Notes under the pieces: generated by a model
The model's input: the letters and a program-made list of their open reading frames with translations, nothing else
What the model was told of the DNA's origin: nothing
Database searches by the model: none
Program-made: the position numbers and the translations under genes
Assembly (NCBI GenBank): GCA_003516955.1
Contig: DPBN01000051.1
Span: 1 to 6,734 of the forward strand
Direction: 5' to 3'
Source of the DNA: Armatimonadota bacterium
GTDB lineage: Bacteria; Armatimonadota; Fimbriimonadia; Fimbriimonadales; Fimbriimonadaceae
DNA length: 6,734 nt
Part shown: positions 1 through 6,734 of the stretch, in pieces
Layout of the letters: each line of letters opens with the position of its first letter
Numbering within the stretch: position 1 is the stretch's first letter

Positions 1-594
1 GGCCCTTCGGCCTTGGATTGGACGGGAGAGGAGTCGATCGAAGGCCAGCCTGCGGTCAAGCCGTGGTGGGAGGTCGAGGAGGAGGAGGCCGTCCGGTGCC
101 TGGATGCCACGTTGTGGTGCCCCGCCAATCTCGGCTACTTCCGGGGCGGCGGATTCTCCACGGACTTCCAGACGAAGGCGCCGATGCCCGTCACCATGTC
201 TCGGTTGAACCTCGTCGGCGGGCTGGGCCCGGTCCTGCAGATCGCCGAGGGTTGGGTCGTCGAGCTTCCGCGGGAGATCCACGACCGCCTCGACGCTCGG
301 ACGGACCCGACGTGGCCGACGACCTGGTTCGTGCCGAGGATCACGGGAACGGGGCCGTTCCGCGACGTCTACACGGTCATGGCGAACTGGGGAGCCAACC
401 ACGGCTCCATCTGCTACGGACACGTAGGCGCCGACCTGGTCACGCTGGCTTCGATGCTGCGCATCCCCGTGGACATGCACAACGTGGAGGAGACGGCCCT
501 GTTCCGGCCGGCCGTCTGGTCCAGGTTCGGCGCGCTGGACCCGCAGGGTGCCGACTTCCGCGCGTGCGCGCTGTACGGCCCCCTCTACGGCTAG
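1..594 (+). CDS. fucI: L-fucose isomerase, C-terminal part (5' end outside window)
   Basis: This enzyme interconverts L-fucose and L-fuculose, the first step of cytoplasmic L-fucose breakdown; the family often also accepts D-arabinose. The frame is open from base 1 to a TAG stop, giving 197 residues of a protein that is usually about 590 long. The TTG at 13 is internal and should not be taken as a start. The C-terminal family block is clear: NWGANHG (about residues 129-135), [32 protein letters not shown] and the ending [13 protein letters not shown]. By recalled alignment to E. coli FucI, the His of NWGANHG (codon 400-402) matches metal-ligand His528. The other two metal ligands lie in the missing part. 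The gene ends 63 bp before the end of sepF on the opposite strand. Its own operon, probably fucose or other deoxysugar use, lies to the left and is not visible. Family assignment is firm; actual substrate preference is inferred. Confidence 0.95.
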   Translation, partial: GPSALDWTGEESIEGQPAVKPWWEVEEEEAVRCLDATLWCPANLGYFRGGGFSTDFQTKAPMPVTMSRLNLVGGLGPVLQIAEGWVVELPREIHDRLDARTDPTWPTTWFVPRITGTGPFRDVYTVMANWGANHGSICYGHVGADLVTLASMLRIPVDMHNVEETALFRPAVWSRFGALDPQGADFRACALYGPLYG

Positions 595-616
595 GCTCCA
601 AACCCAGGAAAGGCTC

Positions 617-650
617 GCGTGGGCCCCGGCCTTTGGGCCGGGGCCCATGC
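617..650. terminator. GC-rich hairpin between convergent fucI and sepF
   Basis: The 617-631 arm pairs with 636-650 around a TTTG loop. The inner 11 bp (GGGCCCCGGCC with GGCCGGGGCCC) are perfect. Four more base pairs, one of them a G-T wobble, extend the stem to 15 bp. It lies 22 bp after the fucI stop and 7 bp beyond the sepF stop, so it can fold in both transcripts and probably serves as a shared bidirectional terminator or 3'-end protector. Neither side has a proper run of T residues: the plus-strand exit is ATGCCACAGAATTAG-like, and the minus-strand exit has only short T runs. A classic intrinsic terminator is therefore not fully supported. The hairpin itself is seen directly; its function is inferred from position. 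Confidence 0.7.
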
Positions 651-657
651 CACAGAA

Positions 658-1065
658 TTAGTTCCGAAGCGGCTGCGGGCGACCGGTCGACGGCGCGACC
701 TCGACGTAGGCGGTCGGCGGCACCACAAGGTAGATGTTCTCGCCGATCTCCTCCCACGTGCCTTCTTGGGCGTAGTTCACACCGGCCATGAAGTCCACGA
801 TCTTCTGGCGCAAGACGGGCTCCGTCGCGGACAGGTTCAAAATCTGCTGCTCCCCGCGCTTCAGGCCGTTGGCGGCCGCCAGCGCGTCCTCGAAGCAGAA
901 GACTTGCCGGCGCACCGTCACGTTGTAGCGGTAGACAGGCCGCATCGCCGTTGGAGAAGAGACAGGGGCTTCTTCGTCCGGGTCCAGCTCCAGCTGGCTG
1001 CGACCTCCGCCGAAAAGACGCTGAAACAAGCCTGGGCGCTCTTGGATGGCATCCGTATCTTCCAT
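658..1065 (-). CDS. sepF: SepF-like cell division protein (FtsZ membrane anchor)
   Basis: SepF binds FtsZ and tethers the Z-ring to the inner face of the membrane, often overlapping FtsA in function. The protein is 135 residues with a TAA stop. Residues 1-21 include PGLFQRLFGGG, which fits the short amphipathic membrane-targeting helix of SepF. An acidic, Pro/Ser-rich linker follows (about 22-42). The globular SepF domain runs from about 46 to 123, with QQILNLSA, LRQKIVDFMAGVNYAQ, a glycine turn, then IGENIYLVVP, the usual beta-strand ending. A short Gly/Pro/Arg tail closes it. The frame stays open further upstream, but the ATG at 1065 is chosen because GGAGGA sits 9 nt before it and the longer reading would run into yggS. 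The gene starts 26 bp after the yggS stop; yggS-sepF is a common order in Gram-positive, cyanobacterial and related genomes. It is the last gene of the minus-strand unit. Confidence 0.93.
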   Translation of the reverse strand: MEDTDAIQERPGLFQRLFGGGRSQLELDPDEEAPVSSPTAMRPVYRYNVTVRRQVFCFEDALAAANGLKRGEQQILNLSATEPVLRQKIVDFMAGVNYAQEGTWEEIGENIYLVVPPTAYVEVAPSTGRPQPLRN

Positions 1066-1074
1066 GATTTCCGA

Positions 1075-1080
1075 TCCTCC
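1075..1080 (-). promoter_or_regulatory. Ribosome binding site of sepF
   Basis: GGAGGA on the minus strand lies 9 nt before the ATG at 1065, in the 26-bp yggS-sepF gap. It decides the sepF start against the longer open frame that overlaps yggS. Confidence 0.8.
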
Positions 1081-1091
1081 TGTTCCGACTC

Positions 1092-1757
1092 TCAGCCGGG
1101 GCGTTCCCCGAAAAGAGCCGATCCCACCCTGACGTGGGTCGCTCCCTCCTGGATCGCCACGTCGAAGTCTGCGCTCATGCCCATGCTGAGCCACTCGCAA
1201 CCGAACCGTTCCCCGAGAAGCCGCAACTCCCTGAAGAAGGGTCGCATCGCCTCCGGGTCCCTCAGGTTCGGCCCGATGGTCATCAGTCCACGGACGCGAA
1301 CACCCTTGCATTGTGAGGCCAGCTCCCAGAATTCGTCAAGACTTTCCGGGGGAACTCCGGATTTTTGCGTCTCATGCGCAAGATTCACCTCGATCAGCGC
1401 GTCCACTGGGGCCGGCAGCTTGTCGAACTCCTTCAGCTGGCTGGGGGACTCCAGCGTGTGGATCACTTGGAACAGGCCGGCAGCCTTGCGCACCTTGTTC
1501 GACTGCAGCTTTCCGATGAAGTGCCACTCGATGTCGGCCGGCAGCCCGGCGACTTTCGGGGCGGCCTCTTGGACGCGGCTCTCCCCGAACACTCGCTGGC
1601 CGGCCTGGTAGGCCTCCACAATCCGCTCCAAGGCGACGGTCTTCGTCACCGCGATGAGCAAGACCTCCTCGGGCCGCCGGCCGACCGACTCCGCCGCCTT
1701 GGCCATCCTTTCGCGCACATCCTCCAGGCGCTCCCGCACCGTTCTAGCCTGACTCAT
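1092..1757 (-). CDS. yggS: YggS/PROSC family pyridoxal phosphate homeostasis protein
   Basis: Members of this family are cytoplasmic PLP-binding proteins with an alanine-racemase-like TIM barrel and no known catalytic activity. They buffer free PLP and influence amino-acid and keto-acid balance. The protein is 221 residues, close to the usual 220-235. LIAVTKTV holds the PLP-binding lysine (Lys39). Then come VFGESRVQEAAPK (about 56-68), WHFIGKLQSNKVRK (78-91), IEVNLAHETQKSG (122-134), GLMTIGP (157-163) and, near the end, LSMGMSADFDVAIQEGATHV followed by RVGSALFGER, the phosphate-binding end of the barrel. Two positions differ from what I recall as usual: Ser60 where FGENR has Asn, and Lys83 where His or Pro is common. 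The start at 1757 has GGAGGG 9 nt upstream, and its ATG overlaps the stop of the preceding gene as ATGA. An in-frame upstream ATG at 1874 would add 39 residues unlike the family and lies inside the neighbouring gene, so it was rejected. Confidence 0.94.
   Translation of the reverse strand: MSQARTVRERLEDVRERMAKAAESVGRRPEEVLLIAVTKTVALERIVEAYQAGQRVFGESRVQEAAPKVAGLPADIEWHFIGKLQSNKVRKAAGLFQVIHTLESPSQLKEFDKLPAPVDALIEVNLAHETQKSGVPPESLDEFWELASQCKGVRVRGLMTIGPNLRDPEAMRPFFRELRLLGERFGCEWLSMGMSADFDVAIQEGATHVRVGSALFGERPG
1754..1757 (-). other. ATGA stop/start overlap coupling the GH-like gene to yggS
   Basis: The TGA stop of the large upstream gene (1756-1754) overlaps the ATG of yggS (1757-1755). This arrangement usually means translational coupling, so the two proteins are likely made from one transcript with linked yields. 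Confidence 0.85.
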
Positions 1758-4282
1758 CGCGCGCGGCCCTCCAGCACCATCGTCTGCTCCGGCTTCAGGC
1801 GGAGCCGCGCCGTGCCTACCGACCCGCTCCAAGCGACCCGGAAGCGCGCGCCACGGAGCAGATCCGTCAGCCACCTCGGCCTGCTCGGGAATCCGCGCGC
1901 CTCCAGACGAATCGGCACGTCCTTCTCCTCAGCCGACGCGTTCAGAACCGTCAGGTACCCGTTCCCGAACCGCTCCAGCCAAACATGGGAGTCGCTGGAC
2001 CGGGCGTGCGTCACCGGCTGCCAACCCGCCTCGGAGAGCCGCCGGATCTTCGGCACCCGGTCTTTGAAGAGGGCACGGTCGCGATTCACCAAGTCCGGCC
2101 GGTCCCAGTACACTCGCGTCGAAGCGTCGGGACTGAACATGCTCGGGAACATTCCGTAAAAGGCCGCGCGATCCACGTACCGCTCCATCCACTCCGGCGG
2201 GAAGCGGTCGAAGTCGGTGTTTTGCAGCAGGAGATACGGCTTGCCCGCGCTGAACAACCTCCGGTACAGCAGCGACGCATCCGAATCGGGCTGGAAGCTG
2301 CCGTTCGGAGCCCAGTTCGTCTCGATTCCCATCACGTCGAGCAACCGGCAGAAGATCGGGTGGGCGATGGGGACGGCGTTGGCGAAGAGGTAGTAGCCCC
2401 TCCTGCGGAGGTCCCTCGCCACGAACTCCGCGAACTCGTAGCTCTGGTACCACTGTGGCAGCACCGCGCGGCCGTCCGCGTCGAAGGTCGGCGCGTACGG
2501 AGACAACCGCAGGTGTTCCTCAGCATAGTTGAGCACCTCCGACCACCCTTCGAGAGAGTCCAGGTACTGGCCGTCCAGCCCCGCGTCTCCGTTCTTCGGC
2601 ACCGGATGCCACCGGTCGGCGTCCAGCGGGTTGTAGTTCAGCCAGGCCTTGGTCGGATTCCCCGGCCCGCCGCCGAGGCTGGGGCTTGGGTTCAGGACGA
2701 ACACCGCGCCGTTGCACCACGGCTCCTCGCGGAACTGGAGGTTTATCTCCCCGTCCCTCCCGCGGGTAGCGCACCTCAGGGCGGCCCTGGCCTGGTCCCT
2801 CAGGCCGGAGTCGCCGTTCGCAAGGGACCGCAGCGTCTCCAGCGCCGCCTCGTAGGTCCTCGGTGCCTCCGGTGGCATCGGCATCCAGAAGGTCATCGGC
2901 TCGGTGTAGCGGAAGCTGAGGATGCCAAGACGGTCGTCGGAGTCGACGGAGTTGTCCCCTTCGTGGAAGGCGACGCCGAAGTCCTGCACCCCCTCCACCT
3001 CCGAGGGATCCTTGAACGGCATCCAGAGGCCTTGGCGCGGCAGCCGACGCTCCCTCAATTGGGGATGGAGCCGGTAGAACCACTCCGTGGCTCCGCGAAA
3101 GCCCCAGGCGCCCAAGTCCCCCCTCAAGCGCGCGAAGTTCCACTTCAGGGTGACCTTCGGCCTGTCGCCGCCGAGCGCCACATCCCAGGCCAAAGCGAGA
3201 CAGCCCTGGTCGCGGTTGGCGAACACGCGGTGCACCACCGGTTCAGCGAAGCCCTCTGCCAAGACCGTGGTCGCGTCGCCGCTCTGAACGCAACCGAAGG
3301 GGTAGCGACCGATCAGGCCGTTCGCGCCATAGGGCACTGTCAGGAGGTTGCCCAGCTCCCGAGTCCCGCCGAGGCTGCGCGAGGAACGGGGATCGTCCCA
3401 CCAGAGGCCACCCTTCTCTGGGAGCGGCAGAACGAAGTACACGGTCGCCGGGAACGGTTCCCTCGAACGGCACGCCAGGTCCACCGTGCCCGACCAACCC
3501 GCGGCGCCGGCGCGCAGCACCGCGGAAGCACGAACGTCGCGTCCAACAGAGGCATCGATGAACACGGCGGAACCCGAGCGGCGAACAGAGCCCACGAGCG
3601 GCACCACCGCCCCGTCTGCGTCCCCAAACGGCCGCAGGTAGAGTCCGCCGGGCCTCAAAACCGGGCGGCCGTCCGCCTCCAAAACCGAGCCGCTCGCTCC
3701 AAACCCCAGCGACAGCCCACCCCCGGCGAGCCGTGCGACCACCCGTCCTTTGGACGGCCATCGGATGGACGCGGGCAGGAAGTCGAACATCTCGCCCTCG
3801 CCGAGCCCCTTGGCGCGGAAGTCGTCGAACCACACTCGGCCCTTGTGGCGCCGGAACAGAGCGTAGACCGTGACCGAGCGCAACGGCTTGGTCGGGGCCA
3901 ACACCACGCTGCGTCTCTGCCAGTCGTGGGTGCCGACGTCGAACGGGACGTTCGTACCCCAGAGCGGCGTGCCATCCTGATGGACGGCGTCGATGTACAG
4001 GCTGTAGTCGGAGTCCCTGGACCCGGACACGCCCTCGGCCCTGCTCCAGCCGGAGAACACGATGGGTGAGGCGGCCTCTTGGTTCAGCTGGATCGTGCAC
4101 GAGGCGCCCCGCACCTCCGACTCGGTCGCACTCTCACATCGAATCGACCTCGAGCCCTCCAGCCGGACAGCCGCATCGAACACGAAGCCGGAGCCATAGG
4201 GCTGCCAACGCGCATCCTGTTCGAACCCGGGGTCGGGGACCAACTCCCCCGCCATCGCGAGGACCGCCAGAGCCGCAACCAT
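1754..4282 (-). CDS. Probable exported glycoside-hydrolase-like protein with N-terminal carbohydrate-binding-like domain
   Basis: The protein is 842 residues and I cannot assign it to a named family. Residues 1-12 (MVAALAVLAMAG) look like a short hydrophobic export signal but lack the usual basic N-terminus; there is no lipobox cysteine. Residues 13-158 resemble a CBM4/9-type beta-sandwich: LVPDPGFE opening, a W-containing end and VWFDDF closing. About 170-385 is rich in beta and aromatic patterns (GGLWWDDP, VTLKWNF). About 400-760 reads as a TIM-barrel body with GLDGQYLDSLEGW (568-580), QSYEFAEFVARDLRRRGYYL, DVMGIETNW, KPYLLLQNTDFD and FYGMFPSMFS, in the order of successive barrel strands. 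Asp575 and Glu654 end two of these strands and are candidate catalytic acids (inference). About 765-842 is a C-terminal beta domain (GNGYLTVLNASAEE), as in many glycosidases. The start is the ATG 14 bp after the smc stop: the frame is open far upstream inside smc, but no ATG, GTG or TTG lies just before it. The Shine-Dalgarno is weak (AAGG, 18 nt away), suggesting re-initiation after smc. The substrate is unknown. Confidence 0.8.
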   Translation of the reverse strand: MVAALAVLAMAGELVPDPGFEQDARWQPYGSGFVFDAAVRLEGSRSIRCESATESEVRGASCTIQLNQEAASPIVFSGWSRAEGVSGSRDSDYSLYIDAVHQDGTPLWGTNVPFDVGTHDWQRRSVVLAPTKPLRSVTVYALFRRHKGRVWFDDFRAKGLGEGEMFDFLPASIRWPSKGRVVARLAGGGLSLGFGASGSVLEADGRPVLRPGGLYLRPFGDADGAVVPLVGSVRRSGSAVFIDASVGRDVRASAVLRAGAAGWSGTVDLACRSREPFPATVYFVLPLPEKGGLWWDDPRSSRSLGGTRELGNLLTVPYGANGLIGRYPFGCVQSGDATTVLAEGFAEPVVHRVFANRDQGCLALAWDVALGGDRPKVTLKWNFARLRGDLGAWGFRGATEWFYRLHPQLRERRLPRQGLWMPFKDPSEVEGVQDFGVAFHEGDNSVDSDDRLGILSFRYTEPMTFWMPMPPEAPRTYEAALETLRSLANGDSGLRDQARAALRCATRGRDGEINLQFREEPWCNGAVFVLNPSPSLGGGPGNPTKAWLNYNPLDADRWHPVPKNGDAGLDGQYLDSLEGWSEVLNYAEEHLRLSPYAPTFDADGRAVLPQWYQSYEFAEFVARDLRRRGYYLFANAVPIAHPIFCRLLDVMGIETNWAPNGSFQPDSDASLLYRRLFSAGKPYLLLQNTDFDRFPPEWMERYVDRAAFYGMFPSMFSPDASTRVYWDRPDLVNRDRALFKDRVPKIRRLSEAGWQPVTHARSSDSHVWLERFGNGYLTVLNASAEEKDVPIRLEARGFPSRPRWLTDLLRGARFRVAWSGSVGTARLRLKPEQTMVLEGRAR
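1767..1772 (-). promoter_or_regulatory. Ribosome binding site of yggS
   Basis: GGAGGG on the minus strand lies 9 nt before the yggS ATG and inside the last codons of the upstream gene. It supports the start at 1757, so yggS can be initiated directly as well as by coupling. Confidence 0.75.
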
Positions 4283-4296
4283 GTGTTGAGAATAGC

Positions 4297-6734
4297 TCAG
4301 CCTTCGCCCGTCGTCGCACCCTCCTCGGCGGCGAGCTCGGCCACGTTCACCGGGACGATCGTGGACACCCCGTCCCTCCCCTGCATCGTGACGCCGATCC
4401 AGTTGCCCGCGGCGAGGATCGTCACGTGGTTGTGGGTGATCAGGATGAACTGCGTGTGGGGCCGCATCTCCTGCAGCAGCTCGATGAAGCGCTCGACGTT
4501 CCGACCGTCCAAGGGGGCATCGATCTCGTCCAGAATCACGATCGGGCTGGGCTTCACCTTGAGCAGGGCGAAGAGGAACGCTGCGGCGCACAGGGCCCTC
4601 TCTCCCCCCGACAGCAACTCCAGCCTCTGCCGCTTCTTGCCCGGAAGAGTCACCTCGATATCGATCCCCGTCTCCAGAAGGTTCCCCGGGGTTGTGAGCT
4701 TGAGGCACCCCTCCCCGCCGCCGAACAGCTTGGCGAACGTCTCGGCAAAGGCGGCCTCCAGGCGCTCGAACGTGGCGGCGAAGCGGTCTTGCGTCAGCCG
4801 GTCCAGCTCGCGGATGCCCGCCTCCACCTGACGGATGCCCTCCTCGATGTCCTCGACCTGTGCGCCCAGCTCCTCCGCGCGGACCGTCAGCCGCTCGTAG
4901 GCCTCGATGGCGCCGAGGTTGACGTCGCCCATGGCCCGGAGCTCCCGCCGGAGCCTCGAGACGATGCCCGGAGCGTCGTCCGGAACATCCACCGTGCCGG
5001 CCAGCTGGAGAGCTTCCTCCTCCGACAGGTTGTAGTCCTCCAGCAGCCTCTGGAGGGCCGCCGCCCGCTTGCCCTCCCACCGTGCCCGTGACAGCTCGGC
5101 CTGGTGCGCGCCATCGGCGCTGGCTTGGGCGCCTTGGCGGGCCGCGCGCGCCTCCTCGAGCAGCTCCGCCCTCTTCGCGAGCAGATCCTCCTTGCGCGCT
5201 AGTCCCTGCTGGAGTTGCTCCGAGGCCCTCAGCCGTTCGTGCTCCGCCTGTTCCTTGCGCTGGACGGCCTCGTCGCGGTCGGCGATCAGCTTCGCCTTCT
5301 CCGGTTCGATCGCCGCCAAACGCTTCTCCCGATTCGCCTGACCCTCGGTGAGCGAGCGCAGCCTGCGTTCCGCCGACTGGCGGCGCACCGTGGCCTCTTC
5401 GATCCTCTGCTCCGCTTCCCGCAGGAGGCGCTGGGTCGCCTCGGCGTCCGCCGACTTCGCAGCGAGGCTCCGCACCAGCTCGTCGCGCCGAGCCTCCAGA
5501 CCGGCCACGTCGACCGCCGCCGGCAGCTCGCCCGAGGCCGAAGAGAGGGCATCGAACTCCCTCTGCAGCCTGTCCCTCTCCCTCTCCGCGGAGTGCAACT
5601 CCGACGACACGCGGTCGAGCCACTGCTTCGCCTCGTCCCGGTCGGACTGGCCCTCTGCGATCTGCCGCTGCAGCGATGCGACCCTCGCACGGATCTCCTC
5701 GGCCTGCCGTCCCAGCCCTTCGGCGGCGGGCCGGCGCGCGGCCACCCGCCGTGAGATGTCCTCGATCGCTTGGACCGTCTCCGCCAGCTCGGCCTTCCGC
5801 TGGACCATGCCGAAGGCGGTTCTCGCCGCCACGCCGCCGGTCACGGCGCCGCTCGCGTGCACGACCTCGCCGTCCAAGGTGACGAGTCTGGCCCAGCCAC
5901 TAGTCCGTGCCAGCCTCAGCGCGTCGTCCAAGGTCTCCACGACGAGGATCCGACCGAGCAGCGAGTCCACGACGGGTCTGACTCGAGCTTCGCAGCGAAC
6001 CAGCTCCGAAGCCCTTCCGACGACGCCCGGTTGGCGCGAAAGGCGCCTCAGCTCCTCGGACACCACGGGAGGCCGCATGAGCGTCAGGGGCTGGAACGTC
6101 GCACGGCCCGCGCGGTTGGCCTTGAGCCACTCGATGGCGGCCTTCGCCTCGCGCTCTGACGGTGCGATCAGGTCGTTCGCCGCACCGCCCAGGGCGGTAT
6201 CGATGGCGGTCGCGTGTCTCTTGTCCACCTCCAGCGCCTCCCCGACGGGCTGGAACACGTCCGGCAGTCGGCCGGTGTCCGCCGCCGCCAAAACGGCCCG
6301 CGCGCCCTGCTGCAGCCCCTCGTGGCTCTCGATGGTGGACTCGATGCCTCGCCGACGGCCGTCCAGCGCAGCCTGCTCGGCCAAGAGCTTTCGGATCGCG
6401 ATCGACTCCTCCTCCTCGCCTTTGGCCAGCTTGGCGAGCTCGGCCCTCAGGCTCTGGATCTCGCGCTCCCATCCCTTGGCCGCTTCCAGCAAGGCGTCGT
6501 ACGAGGCCCTGGCCTCTTGGGCGGCCGCGCGGAGGTCGGGCAGGGTGCGATCGATCCCGTCCAGCTCGCGCCGGAGCTCCTTGATGCGCGCCTTGCGGTG
6601 CTCCATGGCAGCCTGGGCCTTGGCCCGCTCGGCATTGACCCGCCGACCCTGCTCTAGCTCACGCTCCAGCCTCTGGAGCTCCTCCGCCAAGGCGTGCGCC
6701 TCCTGATCGACGCCGGAGACCTCGGCCTGCAGCC
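4297..6734 (-). CDS. smc: Chromosome segregation ATPase SMC, C-terminal two thirds (5' end outside window)
   Basis: SMC dimers with ScpA and ScpB form the bacterial condensin that organises and segregates origins. The frame is open from the right edge (first whole codon 6732-6730) to TGA at 4297, giving 812 codons including the stop; full SMC is near 1180 residues, so the N-terminal head and its Walker A are missing. The TTG at 6690 is internal. The order is: coiled coil to about 6290; hinge about 6288-5820, with ALGGAAND, GRATFQPLTL and the GAVTGG end; a second long coiled coil to about 4940; then the C-terminal head. The head has MGDVNLGAIEAYERL, the signature LLSGGERAL (LSGGE at 4614-4600), Walker B PIVILDEIDAPLD with D-loop, and ITHN as H-loop. 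The segment after the H-loop (HVTILAAGNWIGVTM) departs from the usual THNKRTME-AAD form. The gene heads the visible minus-strand unit and its promoter is not in the window. Confidence 0.96.
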   Translation of the reverse strand, partial: LQAEVSGVDQEAHALAEELQRLERELEQGRRVNAERAKAQAAMEHRKARIKELRRELDGIDRTLPDLRAAAQEARASYDALLEAAKGWEREIQSLRAELAKLAKGEEEESIAIRKLLAEQAALDGRRRGIESTIESHEGLQQGARAVLAAADTGRLPDVFQPVGEALEVDKRHATAIDTALGGAANDLIAPSEREAKAAIEWLKANRAGRATFQPLTLMRPPVVSEELRRLSRQPGVVGRASELVRCEARVRPVVDSLLGRILVVETLDDALRLARTSGWARLVTLDGEVVHASGAVTGGVAARTAFGMVQRKAELAETVQAIEDISRRVAARRPAAEGLGRQAEEIRARVASLQRQIAEGQSDRDEAKQWLDRVSSELHSAERERDRLQREFDALSSASGELPAAVDVAGLEARRDELVRSLAAKSADAEATQRLLREAEQRIEEATVRRQSAERRLRSLTEGQANREKRLAAIEPEKAKLIADRDEAVQRKEQAEHERLRASEQLQQGLARKEDLLAKRAELLEEARAARQGAQASADGAHQAELSRARWEGKRAAALQRLLEDYNLSEEEALQLAGTVDVPDDAPGIVSRLRRELRAMGDVNLGAIEAYERLTVRAEELGAQVEDIEEGIRQVEAGIRELDRLTQDRFAATFERLEAAFAETFAKLFGGGEGCLKLTTPGNLLETGIDIEVTLPGKKRQRLELLSGGERALCAAAFLFALLKVKPSPIVILDEIDAPLDGRNVERFIELLQEMRPHTQFILITHNHVTILAAGNWIGVTMQGRDGVSTIVPVNVAELAAEEGATTGEG

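Noticed and set aside
1..12. GGCC-CTTC-GGCC mini-palindrome at the left edge
   Set aside because: It is only 4 bp of stem inside the fucI coding frame, expected by chance at this GC content.
1066..1311. A longer sepF beginning at 1311
   Set aside because: The additional 82 residues overlap yggS out of frame, do not resemble SepF, and the internal ATG at 1065 has a proper Shine-Dalgarno.
619..1611. A 330-codon plus-strand frame across sepF and yggS
   Set aside because: It lies antisense to two well-supported genes, starts inside the terminator hairpin and shows no family motif.
1985..4069. A 694-codon open frame on the plus strand, antisense to the GH-like gene
   Set aside because: Long antisense frames are expected in GC-rich coding DNA. 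Its translation is Arg/Pro/Val/Glu-rich low-complexity text with no recognisable motif, and the minus-strand protein has coherent domains.
4283..5623. Upstream extension of the GH-like frame into smc, which would make a 1289-residue protein
   Set aside because: The extra part overlaps smc in another frame and reads as Arg/Gly/Ala-rich nonsense; the hydrophobic signal and CBM-like domain begin only at the ATG at 4282.
5348..6706. A 452-codon plus-strand frame antisense to smc
   Set aside because: The product is Ser/Arg/Ala-rich, as expected from the reverse complement of coiled-coil codons; smc on the other strand is unmistakable.
1..6734. CRISPR arrays, tRNA/rRNA genes, insertion sequences, phage or defence genes
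   Set aside because: No spaced direct repeats, terminal inverted repeats, transposase motifs or RNA-gene signatures were seen; nearly all bases are accounted for by the five genes.

Overview
The window is a GC-rich piece of a bacterial chromosome, about two thirds G+C by eye. It is gene-dense: the only gap longer than a ribosome-binding spacer is 63 bp. Four genes run on the minus strand as one tight transcription unit, and a fifth, on the plus strand, converges on them. Reading 5'->3' along the minus strand the order is: smc (3' part, entering from the right edge), a large probably secreted protein with a carbohydrate-binding-like N-terminus and a glycoside-hydrolase-like body, a YggS/PROSC-type PLP homeostasis protein, and sepF. 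On the plus strand, the 3' third of an L-fucose isomerase gene (fucI) enters from the left edge and ends 63 bp from the end of sepF.

The combination of SMC, YggS and SepF points to a lineage that divides with FtsZ anchored by SepF, such as Firmicutes, Actinobacteria, Cyanobacteria, Chloroflexi or Armatimonadota. The high GC, an outward-directed glycan protein and fucose metabolism would suit a high-GC Armatimonadota-like or related organism. This assignment is inference only: no rRNA or other marker is present.

Layout: 1-594 fucI (plus, 5' end missing); 617-650 strong GC hairpin between the convergent genes; 658-1065 sepF (minus); 1092-1757 yggS (minus); 1754-4282 GH-like protein (minus); 4297-6734 smc (minus, 5' end missing). 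Minus-strand junctions are 14 bp (smc to GH-like), an ATGA overlap (GH-like to yggS) and 26 bp with a good Shine-Dalgarno (yggS to sepF). No promoter was found inside the unit; it probably lies upstream of smc, outside the window.

Three minus-strand genes are housekeeping: chromosome condensation and segregation (Smc), PLP balance (YggS) and Z-ring anchoring (SepF). The odd member is the GH-like protein, which sits in the middle of the unit and appears translationally coupled to yggS. That placement is the main point worth a second look. I found no mobile element, CRISPR array, tRNA/rRNA or phage feature, and no convincing undescribed system.
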